Shown here: positions 1 through 10,067 of the stretch, piece by piece | Layout of the letters: every line of letters starts with the position of its first letter | How positions within the stretch are numbered: the first letter of the stretch is position 1 | Source of the DNA: RGIG4079 sp045596365 | GTDB lineage: Bacteria; Bacteroidota; Bacteroidia; Bacteroidales; Muribaculaceae | Assembly: GCA_045596365.1 (NCBI GenBank) | Contig: JAZOCE010000025.1 | Location: 1 to 64,000 of the forward strand | Length of the DNA stretch: 64,000 nt | Direction: 5' to 3' | Notes under the pieces: model-generated | Told to the model about the DNA's origin: nothing | The model's database searches: none | Seen by the model: only the letters and a program-made list of their open reading frames with translations | Program-made: the position numbers and the translations under genes

Positions 1-120
1 GATGATGTAACTTCTAAGGAAAATACAATCACAATCCTTACCGATAAATACCACTCGGGCTGTTACATTATCCAAGTCTCAACCGAGAATAATATTGCGA
101 CAAAAAAGATAATACTATAA
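1..120 (+). CDS. C-terminal end of a secreted protein (truncated by window edge)
   Basis: Frame 1 is open from the first base to a TAA at 118-120, giving the last 39 residues of a protein. The tail contains the pattern SGCYIIQVSTENN followed by KKIIL. This resembles the last beta strands of type IX secretion (Por) C-terminal sorting domains, where a G-Y-I-x-V strand is followed by a short Lys-rich strand. A terminator-like hairpin follows at once. The body of the protein lies outside the window, so its function cannot be given. The sorting-domain reading is an inference from a short stretch. Confidence 0.6.
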   Translation, partial: DDVTSKENTITILTDKYHSGCYIIQVSTENNIATKKIIL

Positions 121-144
121 TAATACTACACATTTACAGATGGG

Positions 145-177
145 AGGGCTGGGGCGTGAGTCTCGGTCCTTTTTTTG
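145..177 (+). terminator. Rho-independent terminator after the truncated gene
   Basis: A 10-bp stem that includes several G-U pairs (145-154 with 161-170) closes a six-base loop and runs into seven or more T. It lies 25 bases after the stop codon of the upstream gene. Confidence 0.55.
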
Positions 178-295
178 CTTAAATTAGGAGGAAACCGGCA
201 ATTATGTGTGAATGAAGTAAAAAAATGGGGGAATGATTGTTGATGAAAAAAACAAAACATGTATCTTTATGTTTTATTTGTAAAAGGTGTATTAA

Positions 296-3200
296 TTGAA
301 GTCTCCCATTTTACATAAAATTCTAAATGTGATAAAGTGGACTCTGTTGGGCTTGTTGGCGATGGTAGTGTCTATCTTGTTGTTGATATATCTGCCATTT
401 GTGCAGGATTGGGCTAAGGATATCGCTCTTGCTGAGATAAATAAGTCTACCGGTATGACTATTTCGGTAGAGCGGTTGCGTTTGCTCTTTCCGTTAGATG
501 TTTCTGTTGATGATGCTGTGGTATTAGATGAACATAATGACACAATGGTATCTGTAGGTAATGTAACTATCGATATCAGTGTTTTGCCATTGTTTAAAGG
601 AGATGTTGTGGTTGACGATGTGTCGGTGGAAAATTGCCGTTACCGGATGGGAAATAGAGATTCTGTGATGTATCTTAATGCTGTAGTTTCGCAGTTGGTG
701 GTGAAAGATGCGAGAGTGAATCTCGTGAAATCGGTCGTCAATATAGATGATGTCGAGCTTGATGGCGCAGACATTGATTTATCATTAAAAAAAGATACGA
801 CTGAAACGGCGGCGGAGGATGCTACAGCAATAGGTTGGATGATAAATGCCAAACATATAGGATTTGCCAATGTTGATTATTGCATGTCAATGGACTCGGT
901 GGCTGATTTTATAGGAACAAATATATTAAAGGTTGACCTTGATGGAGGTGTGGTGGATATGACCACCGAACAGATATCTATAATGGTTCAAACGATTGCA
1001 CTAAAAGCATCCGAGGCAAAATATATTGTTGATAACACTATTGCCGCCCAAAATGGATTGGATTTAAATTATTTGCAAGTCAATGATATCAGCCTTGACG
1101 TTGACTCTTTCTTAAATCAAGGTGCGAAGATGAGAGTGCCGTTAACGCGATTGTCAGGAATGGAGCATTGTGGAGTGTCATTTGATGTGTCGGGAGAATT
1201 TTTGATGGATAGCGTGATGATGACAGCGAAAAGATTTAATGTTACCACAGCTCATTCTTCGGTCTTTGTTGATGGAAAAATGGGAATAGGTGGAGATATC
1301 AATAATGCCCAAGTCGCATTACTGGCTGATGCAAATATTGGCCTTGAAGACATCGAAATGCTATATCCTGCATTGAAGCCGGTATTGGCAGAAATACCTC
1401 GACAAAATGGTGTTGTCGCAAAAGCCGATGTTGATGGAACAATGTCGTCGTTTGAACTCAGAGAGTTGCTTGTTTCGATGCCTCATAGGGCAGAAATATC
1501 AATGTCGGGGCATGTAAAAGATATGCTGATTGCTGATAGGGTGTCGGGTGATATTGAGATAGAAGGAGATATAAAGAATCTCGATTTTGTAGAAACGGCT
1601 TTTATAGAAGGAGATATACAAGAGATGATAAATATTCCGCCTCTCACTTTGGATGGAAATATCTCAATGCAAGATGGGGTAATTGCCGGATTGATGCAAG
1701 CAGTGGCTGAAAATGGGCGCCTTGCTCTTGATGCAAAGTGGAATAGCCGTGGAGAAGAGTATGACTTGACGATGGCTGTTGACTCGTTTCCTGTAGGTCT
1801 CTTTTTGCCTACAATGGGAATTGGTGTGCTGACGGCTGATGTTGAGGTCTCGGGGAAAGAGTATAACCCTATGTCGCCAACGTGTACTCTTGATGCTGAT
1901 GTCTTGTTAAAGCAGATGATTTATAATGGTAAAGCCTATAATAATGCTCGCGCATGGGCTAATATCGCCAAAAGTGAGGCTGAGATGGGTATCGTGTCGT
2001 TGAATAATAATGCCGATTTTGATGTGGTGGCTAATGCTACGATAATGGCAAATGAGGATATCGTGTGGCGCATATCGGGTGATGTGAGAAATGCTGATCT
2101 GAAAGGTTTGGGATTGTCGGAAACGCAATCAAAAGGCTCGTTGACATTGTCGGGTGATGGTGTGGTGAATTTAACAAAACAAGTCTACAATGTCAATCTC
2201 TCAATTAACCAGCTTGAATGGAATATGCCTGATTTACATGTGAATACTCCAAGCATAAATGTAAATATGTTGGCAACGGACTCAATCTTAAAAGCTAAGA
2301 TTGATAATAATAATGATTTAAAGGCCGAATTTGTTTCTTATTGCTCAATAGATACGTTTGTTGCCAAAGTAGTTGATGCTACAGCAATCCTTGATAGTCA
2401 AATTGTAGCGAGAAAGATAGATGTATTAAAACTTCAGCGTGCGTTACCCGGGCTTGAACTGAATATAGCTTCAAAGAATGATAATATTCTGAATAGCATT
2501 TTGTCAAATAGTGGTATGGGCGTTGGCGAGATGTCAATGTCGATAAACAATGATAGTGTGTTTAGAATGAAAGGAGATGTGTTGCGTTTTAATTCGGGCG
2601 AAACACGATTAGATACATTGCGCTTTGACGCATGGCAATACACCAATTCGTTGAATTACATCGCTATGATAGGCAATCGTCCGGGAACGCTGGATAAGTT
2701 TGCACATGTCGATGTCAAAGGAGCTATTGTTGATGATAAAATTTCGGCATTTGTCGCCCAACGAAACATTGACAATGCTGTAGGTTTTAAACTTGGTGCA
2801 ACATTAACAATGGAGGATACTGTATTAATGGTTAATTTTACACCAACAAATCCGGTTATAGGGTATCGAAATTGGGAAATAAATGATGATAACTATGTAA
2901 TGTATAACCTTGCTAATCACCATTTTGATGCTAAGATGTTGATGAATAGTGATAATAGCTATTTAAGTCTTTACACAGAGCATGTTCATGGCAATCATCA
3001 AGAAGATGTAGTGTTGAAAATCAGTAATATAAAATTATCGGAATTGATGTCGGTTTCTCCGTTTGCCCCTCCGATAAAAGGTGTGGTATCGACTGATATG
3101 CGATTCCGCTGGGATGATGTGTCGGTGGGTGGTGATGGAGTGGTTTCAATAGAAGATATGTATTATGGTCGTGATCGTGTGGGATCTTTCCAATTGGGAG

Positions 3201-4963
3201 TAGATATTGATACCGATAAATCAAAGAAGATGACAGCCGATGTTTCGTTGCTTGTCGATGGAGTAAAGACAATTACTGCAAGTGGCTCGTTAAATGACAC
3301 GACATCCACCTCTCCGTTTAATCTTGATTTTTCAATGATAAAATTCCCTTTGCAAGTGATTAATCCGTTCTTGCCTCGCAATACCGCCAAATTGAGTGGG
3401 ACGTTGAACGGGGAAATGGATATAACCGGAGAACTTTCATCGCCCAAGTTTAATGGGTATATAGATTTTGATACAGCTGAGGTAAAAATCAATATGATAG
3501 GCTCTTCATTCCAATTCTCGGAAAATCGTGTACCGGTAAAGGATAATGTTATAAGTTTTACGGGTTATGAAATAAAAGGTGCCAATGAAAATCCTTTAAC
3601 TATTGATGGAGTCGTTGATATGAGTAACATTATATCTCCCAAAATTGATTTAGCGATGAGAGCTCGAAATATGCAATTTATGAATAGTTCTCGTGGCAAG
3701 GGTGCTGATGTATATGGTAAAGGATATATCAACCTTGATGCCGAAGTGAAAGGGGATTTGTCGGAAATGGATGTAGATGCTTCGCTTACATTACTCGGAG
3801 GCTCAAATATAACGTATATAATGACTGATGCGACATCGGCGATAACGTCGCAAAGCACCGATGAAATGGTGAAATTTGTTCAATTTAGTGATACCATTGA
3901 AGTCGCAAAAGCTGATACTGTTGTGTTGTCGTCAATGGCATTGAATATTGATGCGCTATTGAAGGTGTCAAGTGGAACAACCATAAATGTGGATTTATCG
4001 ACTGATGGTAAAAATCGTGTACAGTTACAAGGAAACGGGACATTAAATTACACGATGAACAATATGGCAGACAGCCGTTTCACAGGAAGATACAACATTG
4101 ATAAAGGTTTTGTGAGATACACTCCGCCTTTGATGTCGGAAAAACTATTCAATTTCAAGGAGGGGAGCTATGTGGCATTTAATGGAGATATGCTCAACCC
4201 TATATTAAATATTCATGCTGTTGATGACATTAAGGCAAATGTTACCAAAGAGGGGCAAAATTCGCGGTTGGTTAATTTTGATGTGTCATTGTCGATAACC
4301 AATACATTAAGCAACATGAATGTGGTGTTTGATATGTCGGCAACCGATGATATCTCAATCCAGAATGAATTGCAATCAATGAGTGCTGAGCAACGAGCTA
4401 ATCAGGCAATGAATTTGTTGCTCTACAATGTTTATACCGGACCGGGCACAGATGCAAGTGCGAGCATGGCTGGAAATCCGTTATATTCGTTCCTTGAGTC
4501 ACAAATTAACTCATGGGCTGCAAATAACATTAAATTTGTTGATATCTCATTTGGTATTGACCAATATGACAAGACTCTTGATGGCTCAACGACCTCGACC
4601 ACCAACTATTCTTATAAAGTGTCAAAGACATTGTTTAACGACCGATTTAAGATTGTGATAGGAGGGAATTATTCTACTGATGTGGATGCTGATGAGGATG
4701 TCGCGCAAAATCTGATAAATGATATTTCGTTTGAGTATATGCTAAATCGCAGTGGCTCAATGTATGTTAAAATATTCCGTCATGTGGGTTATGAAATCCT
4801 TGAAGGAGAAATAACACAAACAGGCGTGGGCTTTGTGTATAAACGCAAGATACAGAAGTTGAGCGATTTATTCCGTTTTGGTCGCCGTCCTAAAAGGGCT
4901 GATGGGCCACAATCGAGAGTAGATAATGTAGTTAACCAAAAAGCCGATGGAAAGAATAAGTAA
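296..4963 (+). CDS. tamB: TamB-family translocation and assembly protein (DUF490)
   Basis: This is a 1555-residue protein with one N-terminal membrane segment (about residues 13-35), then a very long stretch of beta-strand repeats rich in V, D and N typical of the AsmA/TamB fold. The C-terminal part (about 1150-1500) matches the conserved TamB domain in style. In the family the protein hangs in the periplasm from the inner membrane and works with an Omp85 partner in outer-membrane protein insertion or lipid transport. That partner gene follows and overlaps this one by 17 bases, so the two are probably translationally coupled. The reading frame opens directly after an in-frame TAA at 293-295, and the only start that includes the whole N-terminus is TTG at 296. 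A GTG a few codons later is the alternative. Confidence 0.82.
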   Translation: MKSPILHKILNVIKWTLLGLLAMVVSILLLIYLPFVQDWAKDIALAEINKSTGMTISVERLRLLFPLDVSVDDAVVLDEHNDTMVSVGNVTIDISVLPLFKGDVVVDDVSVENCRYRMGNRDSVMYLNAVVSQLVVKDARVNLVKSVVNIDDVELDGADIDLSLKKDTTETAAEDATAIGWMINAKHIGFANVDYCMSMDSVADFIGTNILKVDLDGGVVDMTTEQISIMVQTIALKASEAKYIVDNTIAAQNGLDLNYLQVNDISLDVDSFLNQGAKMRVPLTRLSGMEHCGVSFDVSGEFLMDSVMMTAKRFNVTTAHSSVFVDGKMGIGGDINNAQVALLADANIGLEDIEMLYPALKPVLAEIPRQNGVVAKADVDGTMSSFELRELLVSMPHRAEISMSGHVKDMLIADRVSGDIEIEGDIKNLDFVETAFIEGDIQEMINIPPLTLDGNISMQDGVIAGLMQAVAENGRLALDAKWNSRGEEYDLTMAVDSFPVGLFLPTMGIGVLTADVEVSGKEYNPMSPTCTLDADVLLKQMIYNGKAYNNARAWANIAKSEAEMGIVSLNNNADFDVVANATIMANEDIVWRISGDVRNADLKGLGLSETQSKGSLTLSGDGVVNLTKQVYNVNLSINQLEWNMPDLHVNTPSINVNMLATDSILKAKIDNNNDLKAEFVSYCSIDTFVAKVVDATAILDSQIVARKIDVLKLQRALPGLELNIASKNDNILNSILSNSGMGVGEMSMSINNDSVFRMKGDVLRFNSGETRLDTLRFDAWQYTNSLNYIAMIGNRPGTLDKFAHVDVKGAIVDDKISAFVAQRNIDNAVGFKLGATLTMEDTVLMVNFTPTNPVIGYRNWEINDDNYVMYNLANHHFDAKMLMNSDNSYLSLYTEHVHGNHQEDVVLKISNIKLSELMSVSPFAPPIKGVVSTDMRFRWDDVSVGGDGVVSIEDMYYGRDRVGSFQLGVDIDTDKSKKMTADVSLLVDGVKTITASGSLNDTTSTSPFNLDFSMIKFPLQVINPFLPRNTAKLSGTLNGEMDITGELSSPKFNGYIDFDTAEVKINMIGSSFQFSENRVPVKDNVISFTGYEIKGANENPLTIDGVVDMSNIISPKIDLAMRARNMQFMNSSRGKGADVYGKGYINLDAEVKGDLSEMDVDASLTLLGGSNITYIMTDATSAITSQSTDEMVKFVQFSDTIEVAKADTVVLSSMALNIDALLKVSSGTTINVDLSTDGKNRVQLQGNGTLNYTMNNMADSRFTGRYNIDKGFVRYTPPLMSEKLFNFKEGSYVAFNGDMLNPILNIHAVDDIKANVTKEGQNSRLVNFDVSLSITNTLSNMNVVFDMSATDDISIQNELQSMSAEQRANQAMNLLLYNVYTGPGTDASASMAGNPLYSFLESQINSWAANNIKFVDISFGIDQYDKTLDGSTTSTTNYSYKVSKTLFNDRFKIVIGGNYSTDVDADEDVAQNLINDISFEYMLNRSGSMYVKIFRHVGYEILEGEITQTGVGFVYKRKIQKLSDLFRFGRRPKRADGPQSRVDNVVNQKADGKNK

Positions 4964-7238
4964 AATAGGGATAAATATCTTATTGGTTGTCGTAATAGCA
5001 GCGTTGGTATCATGCTCTACCACAAAACGGCTTGGAGAGGATGATATATTATATACCGGTGTAAAGAGGATTGATATTATTGCTTATGAGAAAGATAAAA
5101 TACCGGCAGAGCTCGAAACACGATTGAAAGAGTCGGTAAATGTAGCCCCTAATAATCCATTATTTTCGCCCTATGTGAGACATCCGTTCCCTATTGGGTT
5201 GTGGGTATATAACAATTGGAGCAATCCACCAAGCGGATTTAAACATTGGCTATATGAAAAACTTGTGGATGAGCCGGTGTTGATTTCGGATGTGCGACCG
5301 GAAGTGCGCACCAAGATGATTGACCAAATATTGGATAACAATGGCTATTTCAGAGGACATGCGTCTTTTGAACTGCTACCTGAGCGGAACAAGAAAAAAG
5401 CACGCATATCTTATAATATAAATACCGGTCCGGCATATCTTCTTGAGGATATACAATTGTTAGAAAATGCCGATCCTTTGAGTGTACTGATTGATTCAAT
5501 TGCTCGCCGGAGCACCTATCTCGTGCCGGGAAATAGATATTGTACCGACTCGCTTAATGCAGAGCGCACACGCATTGCCAATGCGGTGAGAAATCGAGGA
5601 TATTACTACTTCCGTCCTGAATATCTCGAGTATTTGGCAGATAGTACTATTACGCCACAACGCATAGCTTTGCGAATGAATATAGCTAAAAATGTTCCAT
5701 CAACGGGGTTGAAATGTTATCGCACAGGTGATGTTAAGATTTATGTTTATAGAAATCGTGGAGGTGGAACCCCAGATACGATTGAGACTTCTCGAGGGAC
5801 ATTAATACAGATGCAACCATCAAAGTTTCGTTCAGATTTAATTCCCGAGTGTGTAACATTCAGGGAGGGGAGGGTGTTTTCAGTCAGAGATATGAATCGC
5901 ACTCAAAGTTATTTGTCGCGATTGGGTATATTTAATGCCATAAATATTGATGTTCAGCCTGATACACTGTCTGGAAATGATATGCTCAATGTGGCAATAT
6001 CTTGTACTTTTGATACTCCGTTGGAAGCAAGTATTGAGCTTAATGCATCATCTAAGTCTAACAGTTATCTTGGTCCGGGACTTACGTTTGGAGTTACTAA
6101 TCGTAATCTTTTTGGCGGAGGTGAGCAGTTAAATGTAAATTTAACCGGGGCTTATGAATGGCAGACAGGAAATAATAGAGGAAATTCGTCGCTGTTTAAC
6201 TCCTATGAATTTGGGGTAAATGCATCGTTGGCTTTCCCAAGACTGATAGCACCCAAATTTATACCACGTCGCCGACGCACTTTGAATTGGACCCGCATCA
6301 GTTTAAATGCTGATTTGCTTAATCGCCCACACTTTTTCCGCCTTGCGCAGTTTGATGCCTCATTTAGCTATGATTGGCGAGCAACACGTTATGCCTCTAA
6401 TACGTTTACTCCGTTGAAATTGACTTATACAAAACTATTGGATACAACCAAAGAATTTGACTCAATAATGGTTGCCAATCCGGCTATTGCTCAAAGCTTC
6501 CGCAGTCAATTCATCCCACAGGTGATGTATAGTTACACCTACGATAGGGCATATGGGAAAAACAATACTTTGAATTGGCAGTTTACATTGCAGGAAGCCG
6601 GAAATATTTGTTGGGCAATGTGGAGCCTTGTGGGGAAGAATGACGAAAAGAAATTGTTTAACACTCCATTTTCTCAGTTTGTCAAGGGTTCTACCCAACT
6701 TGTATATAGTCGGCGATTGGGAGGAGAACATTGGCTTGTTACGCGAGCTGCTGTTGGTGTAGCACATGCCTATGGCAATTCATCGCAAGTGCCTTACAGC
6801 GAGCAGTTTTATGTGGGTGGAGCTAACTCTATAAGAGCCTTTACCGTGAGGAGCATCGGTCCCGGTAGCTATCGAGAAGATGATACAGATGGCTACTTTG
6901 ACCAAACAGGTACTTTTAAAGTTGAGCTTAACATGGAGTATCGTTTCCCTATCTATGGACCATTGAAAGGTGCAATGTTTTTAGATGCCGGTAATGTGTG
7001 GCTGTTAAAAGATGACTCCCAACGTCCCGGAGGTACACTTCGAGCATCAACATTCTTGAAAGACTTGGCATTAGGAACCGGTATAGGATTGAGATTTGAT
7101 ATTGGGATGCTTGTTGTCAGAGGTGATCTTGGAATTGGTATTCATGCTCCTTACACAACCGGTTTTGGTGGGTACTATAATATGGAATCGTTTAAGAAAT
7201 CACTTGCATTTCACCTTGCAATAGGTTACCCATTCTAA
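4947..7238 (+). CDS. tamL: TamL: lipid-anchored Omp85 (BamA/TamA-like) outer-membrane protein
   Basis: 763 residues. The N-terminus is a lipoprotein signal with lipobox ending at Cys23 (ALVSC). POTRA-like segments follow (roughly 30-400), then a C-terminal beta-barrel ending in an aromatic residue. Near residue 630 the segment FYVGGANSIRAF is the classic Omp85 G-x-R-G-like barrel motif region. A lipid-modified TamA variant called TamL is known to be characteristic of Bacteroidetes, usually encoded with tamB. Here its start lies inside the end of tamB, in another frame. The role is insertion or assembly of outer-membrane or surface proteins. Assignment to TamL rather than BamA rests on the lipobox and the tamB linkage. 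Confidence 0.82.
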   Translation: MERISKIGINILLVVVIAALVSCSTTKRLGEDDILYTGVKRIDIIAYEKDKIPAELETRLKESVNVAPNNPLFSPYVRHPFPIGLWVYNNWSNPPSGFKHWLYEKLVDEPVLISDVRPEVRTKMIDQILDNNGYFRGHASFELLPERNKKKARISYNINTGPAYLLEDIQLLENADPLSVLIDSIARRSTYLVPGNRYCTDSLNAERTRIANAVRNRGYYYFRPEYLEYLADSTITPQRIALRMNIAKNVPSTGLKCYRTGDVKIYVYRNRGGGTPDTIETSRGTLIQMQPSKFRSDLIPECVTFREGRVFSVRDMNRTQSYLSRLGIFNAINIDVQPDTLSGNDMLNVAISCTFDTPLEASIELNASSKSNSYLGPGLTFGVTNRNLFGGGEQLNVNLTGAYEWQTGNNRGNSSLFNSYEFGVNASLAFPRLIAPKFIPRRRRTLNWTRISLNADLLNRPHFFRLAQFDASFSYDWRATRYASNTFTPLKLTYTKLLDTTKEFDSIMVANPAIAQSFRSQFIPQVMYSYTYDRAYGKNNTLNWQFTLQEAGNICWAMWSLVGKNDEKKLFNTPFSQFVKGSTQLVYSRRLGGEHWLVTRAAVGVAHAYGNSSQVPYSEQFYVGGANSIRAFTVRSIGPGSYREDDTDGYFDQTGTFKVELNMEYRFPIYGPLKGAMFLDAGNVWLLKDDSQRPGGTLRASTFLKDLALGTGIGLRFDIGMLVVRGDLGIGIHAPYTTGFGGYYNMESFKKSLAFHLAIGYPF

Positions 7239-7309
7239 AATAAGTGTCAAATAAAACACTATTGTGGTTAAAAAGGAGTAAAGCTTGTGCTAAATCGCAT
7301 TTCATTTGC

Positions 7310-7317
7310 TATCTTTG
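7310..7317 (+). promoter_or_regulatory. Candidate promoter of lptD (-7 TATCTTTG)
   Basis: The Bacteroidetes -7 element TAnnTTTG is matched exactly by TATCTTTG, 31 bases before the lptD start. A TTG 22 bases upstream (7285-7287) can serve as the -33 element. Confidence 0.5.
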
Positions 7318-7348
7318 CACGGAATTTTACACTTTTTGGAAATAACAG

Positions 7349-10063
7349 TTGCGACAATCTCAATTATATATAATCATTTTATTGTTCTTGTGTGCGGTTA
7401 GCGCAGGTGCGGTAACTACACGCGATGTGCAGTCGGATATAGAGACACCGATTGTTAGAGATTCGATTGTCGTAAATAATGCTCCCATTGATACAATGCA
7501 TCGCGACTCGGTGGCACGTCGTCCTTCGCGAATAAGACGTGTGAAGGTCGACCTTGATAATCCTGTTGAATTGACAGCTACCGATTCGATGATCATGACA
7601 GGCAATAATGATGTTTATCTTTACGGAAAAGGAGTCGTAACCTATGGAGATATAAAACTTGATGCCGATCAAATCAAGCTCATGATGGATTCAAGTATTG
7701 TCTATGCTATGGGTACGCCTGATAGTTTAGGTGAATTGATGGGGACTCCTATATTCCAGGATAAAAGTGGAGAATATGCGTCAAAAACGATGCGATATAA
7801 CTTTAAGTCGGAACGTGGATTAATTACCGATGTAGTAACAGAGCAAGGAGAAGGATATTTGACAGGTGGAGTAACAAAGAAAGTCGAAGATGTTTATTAT
7901 CTCAAAAATGGACGATATACTACTTGCGATCATCATGATAATCCTCACTTTTATTTGCAGTTGACAAAATCGAAGATGCGTCCTAATAAGGACGTAGTAA
8001 CGGGACCGGCTTATATGGTACTTGCAGGTCTTCCATTACCATTGGCAGTGCCTTTTGGCTATTTCCCATTTTCCAAGAAATATTCTTCAGGGGTAATATT
8101 CCCAACTTTCGGAAGTGACTATCAACGAGGATATTATTTAAGTGACGGAGGATATTACTTTGCTATAAATGATAATATGGATTTGGCTCTGCGTGGCGAG
8201 ATATACACTAAAGGTTCATGGGGGATATCGGCGCAATCCAATTATGTAAAACGATATAAATATTCGGGTAACTTCAATTTCAGTTATTTGAAATCAATAT
8301 ATGGAGAAAAAGGCTCGCCTGACTATTCAAAGCAGACAAACTTTCAAATTCTTTGGAGTCATAGTCAGGATGCTAAGGCAAATCCAAATATGAGTCTATC
8401 GGCAAGCGTGAATTTCACCACTACCGGATATACTCGTAATAACATGAATAGTTATTATAGCAATGCTTTTACTGAAAACACCAAGAGTAGTACGATAAAC
8501 ATGACCTATCGTTTCCCTCAATCAAAATGGTCAATTTCAACTACCGCAAATATTGCTCAGCGCACTCAGGACTCTACTCTGTCTGTGTCGTTCCCTAATT
8601 TTACAGTAACAATGTCTCAGACCTATCCGTTCAAGCGCAAACGTGCTGTTGGTGATGAGAAATGGTATGAAAAAATCAAATTATCATATTCCGGTCAATT
8701 CCAAAACTCATTGACAGCAAAGCAAGACGAATTTTTCAAGAAAAGTCTGATAAAGGATTGGCGCAATGGGATGAAGCACAATATTCCTATCTCGGCAACG
8801 TTCAATCTATTTAAATATTTGAATTTAACTCCGCAGATAAACTTTACTGACCGCATGTACACCAACAAGGTGCGTCGTCAATGGAATCCAAATGCCGCTG
8901 CTGAGGTGTGTGACACAAGTTATAGCTTTTATAATGTGTGGGATTTCAATGCGTCGATGTCGTTGGATACAAAGATTTATGGATTCTTCCAGCCAAAGAA
9001 ATTCTTGGGTGATAAGGTAAAAATGATACGCCATGTTTTAACTCCTACTATTTCATTTAGTGCTTCTCCCGACTTTTCGTCAAGCTTCTTTGGGTATTAC
9101 GATACTTACCAATATACTAATTCTCGTGGTGAGTTGATAACAAAGAAATATTCGTTGTTCCCCAATAGCCTTTATGGAGTACCGGGGCAAGGGAAAACCG
9201 GTATGGTGTCGGTATCGCTTGCCAATAATGTTGAAATGAAAGTCAAGAGCGATAATGATAGTATTGGTGAAAAGAAAATCTCTTTGATAGAGAATTTTAC
9301 AGTGTCTCAAAGTTACAACTTTGCCGCTGACTCGCTCCGTTGGAGTAATATCAATACATCACTGATGTTGCGTCTGATGAAGGGTTTTAATCTTAATCTC
9401 TCGGCGGTGTGGGATGTTTATACCTATCAGTTGAACGAGAGTGGAAATCCGGTGAGGGTTGATAGAACTCGCTTGCAGGCAGGAAAGGGCTTGGCTAAGT
9501 TGGCAAGTACGGGAACATCATTCTCTTATACATTTAATAATGATACATTTAAGCGTAAGTCTAAGGATGATAAGGTAGATAGTAAATCTGACATGGGAGG
9601 AGATGATTCATGGGATGATTCGGAACAAAGTAATCGTGGACATTCTCATCAGGATAAGGAAGATGAAGGTGTTGAAATGGGTGCAGATGGATATGCCAAA
9701 TGGAGTGTGCCCTGGAACTTGTCAATAAACTACTCAGTAAACTATGGCTATGGTGAATTTGACAAGGAAAAACTTGAGTATAAAGGTAAAATAACGCAAA
9801 ACTTGAGTTTCTCAGGGAATATACGTCCTACTAAGAATTGGAATTTCGGTTTTAACGCAAGTTATAACTTTGATACCCACAAGATTGCATATATGAATTG
9901 TAATGTATCTCGTGATATGCACTGTTTTACAATGCGTGCAAGTTTCATTCCGGTAGGCCCTTACAAGTCCTATAATTTCCACATTTCAGTCAAATCATCA
10001 TTGTTGTCTGACCTCAAATATGACAAGCGCTCATCATATTCCAATGGTATAACGTGGTATTAG
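7349..10063 (+). CDS. lptD: LptD-like LPS assembly outer-membrane protein
   Basis: 904 residues with a signal peptide (about 1-22, ending SAGAVT). An OstA/LptA-like beta-jellyroll domain follows, where the text reads as successive units about DNVYLYGKGVVTYG-type strands (about 75-200). The rest is a large beta-barrel. In the Lpt pathway LptD inserts lipopolysaccharide into the outer leaflet, and a jellyroll plus barrel of about 900 residues fits that family. The frame opens just after TAA at 7343-7345, and the first usable start is TTG at 7349. An acidic, low-complexity insertion rich in D, S and K lies around residues 735-775. The gene ends four bases from the convergent HD-domain gene. Confidence 0.75.
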   Translation: MRQSQLYIIILLFLCAVSAGAVTTRDVQSDIETPIVRDSIVVNNAPIDTMHRDSVARRPSRIRRVKVDLDNPVELTATDSMIMTGNNDVYLYGKGVVTYGDIKLDADQIKLMMDSSIVYAMGTPDSLGELMGTPIFQDKSGEYASKTMRYNFKSERGLITDVVTEQGEGYLTGGVTKKVEDVYYLKNGRYTTCDHHDNPHFYLQLTKSKMRPNKDVVTGPAYMVLAGLPLPLAVPFGYFPFSKKYSSGVIFPTFGSDYQRGYYLSDGGYYFAINDNMDLALRGEIYTKGSWGISAQSNYVKRYKYSGNFNFSYLKSIYGEKGSPDYSKQTNFQILWSHSQDAKANPNMSLSASVNFTTTGYTRNNMNSYYSNAFTENTKSSTINMTYRFPQSKWSISTTANIAQRTQDSTLSVSFPNFTVTMSQTYPFKRKRAVGDEKWYEKIKLSYSGQFQNSLTAKQDEFFKKSLIKDWRNGMKHNIPISATFNLFKYLNLTPQINFTDRMYTNKVRRQWNPNAAAEVCDTSYSFYNVWDFNASMSLDTKIYGFFQPKKFLGDKVKMIRHVLTPTISFSASPDFSSSFFGYYDTYQYTNSRGELITKKYSLFPNSLYGVPGQGKTGMVSVSLANNVEMKVKSDNDSIGEKKISLIENFTVSQSYNFAADSLRWSNINTSLMLRLMKGFNLNLSAVWDVYTYQLNESGNPVRVDRTRLQAGKGLAKLASTGTSFSYTFNNDTFKRKSKDDKVDSKSDMGGDDSWDDSEQSNRGHSHQDKEDEGVEMGADGYAKWSVPWNLSINYSVNYGYGEFDKEKLEYKGKITQNLSFSGNIRPTKNWNFGFNASYNFDTHKIAYMNCNVSRDMHCFTMRASFIPVGPYKSYNFHISVKSSLLSDLKYDKRSSYSNGITWY

Positions 10064-10067
10064 GTTA

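Noticed and set aside
187..216. AGGAGG followed by ATG and a three-codon frame (ATG TGT GAA TGA)
   Set aside because: A strong Shine-Dalgarno-like match, but such sites matter little in Bacteroidetes and the frame is too short to support a peptide claim.
3163..3492. 109-codon minus-strand frame inside tamB
   Set aside because: Antisense shadow of a clear gene.
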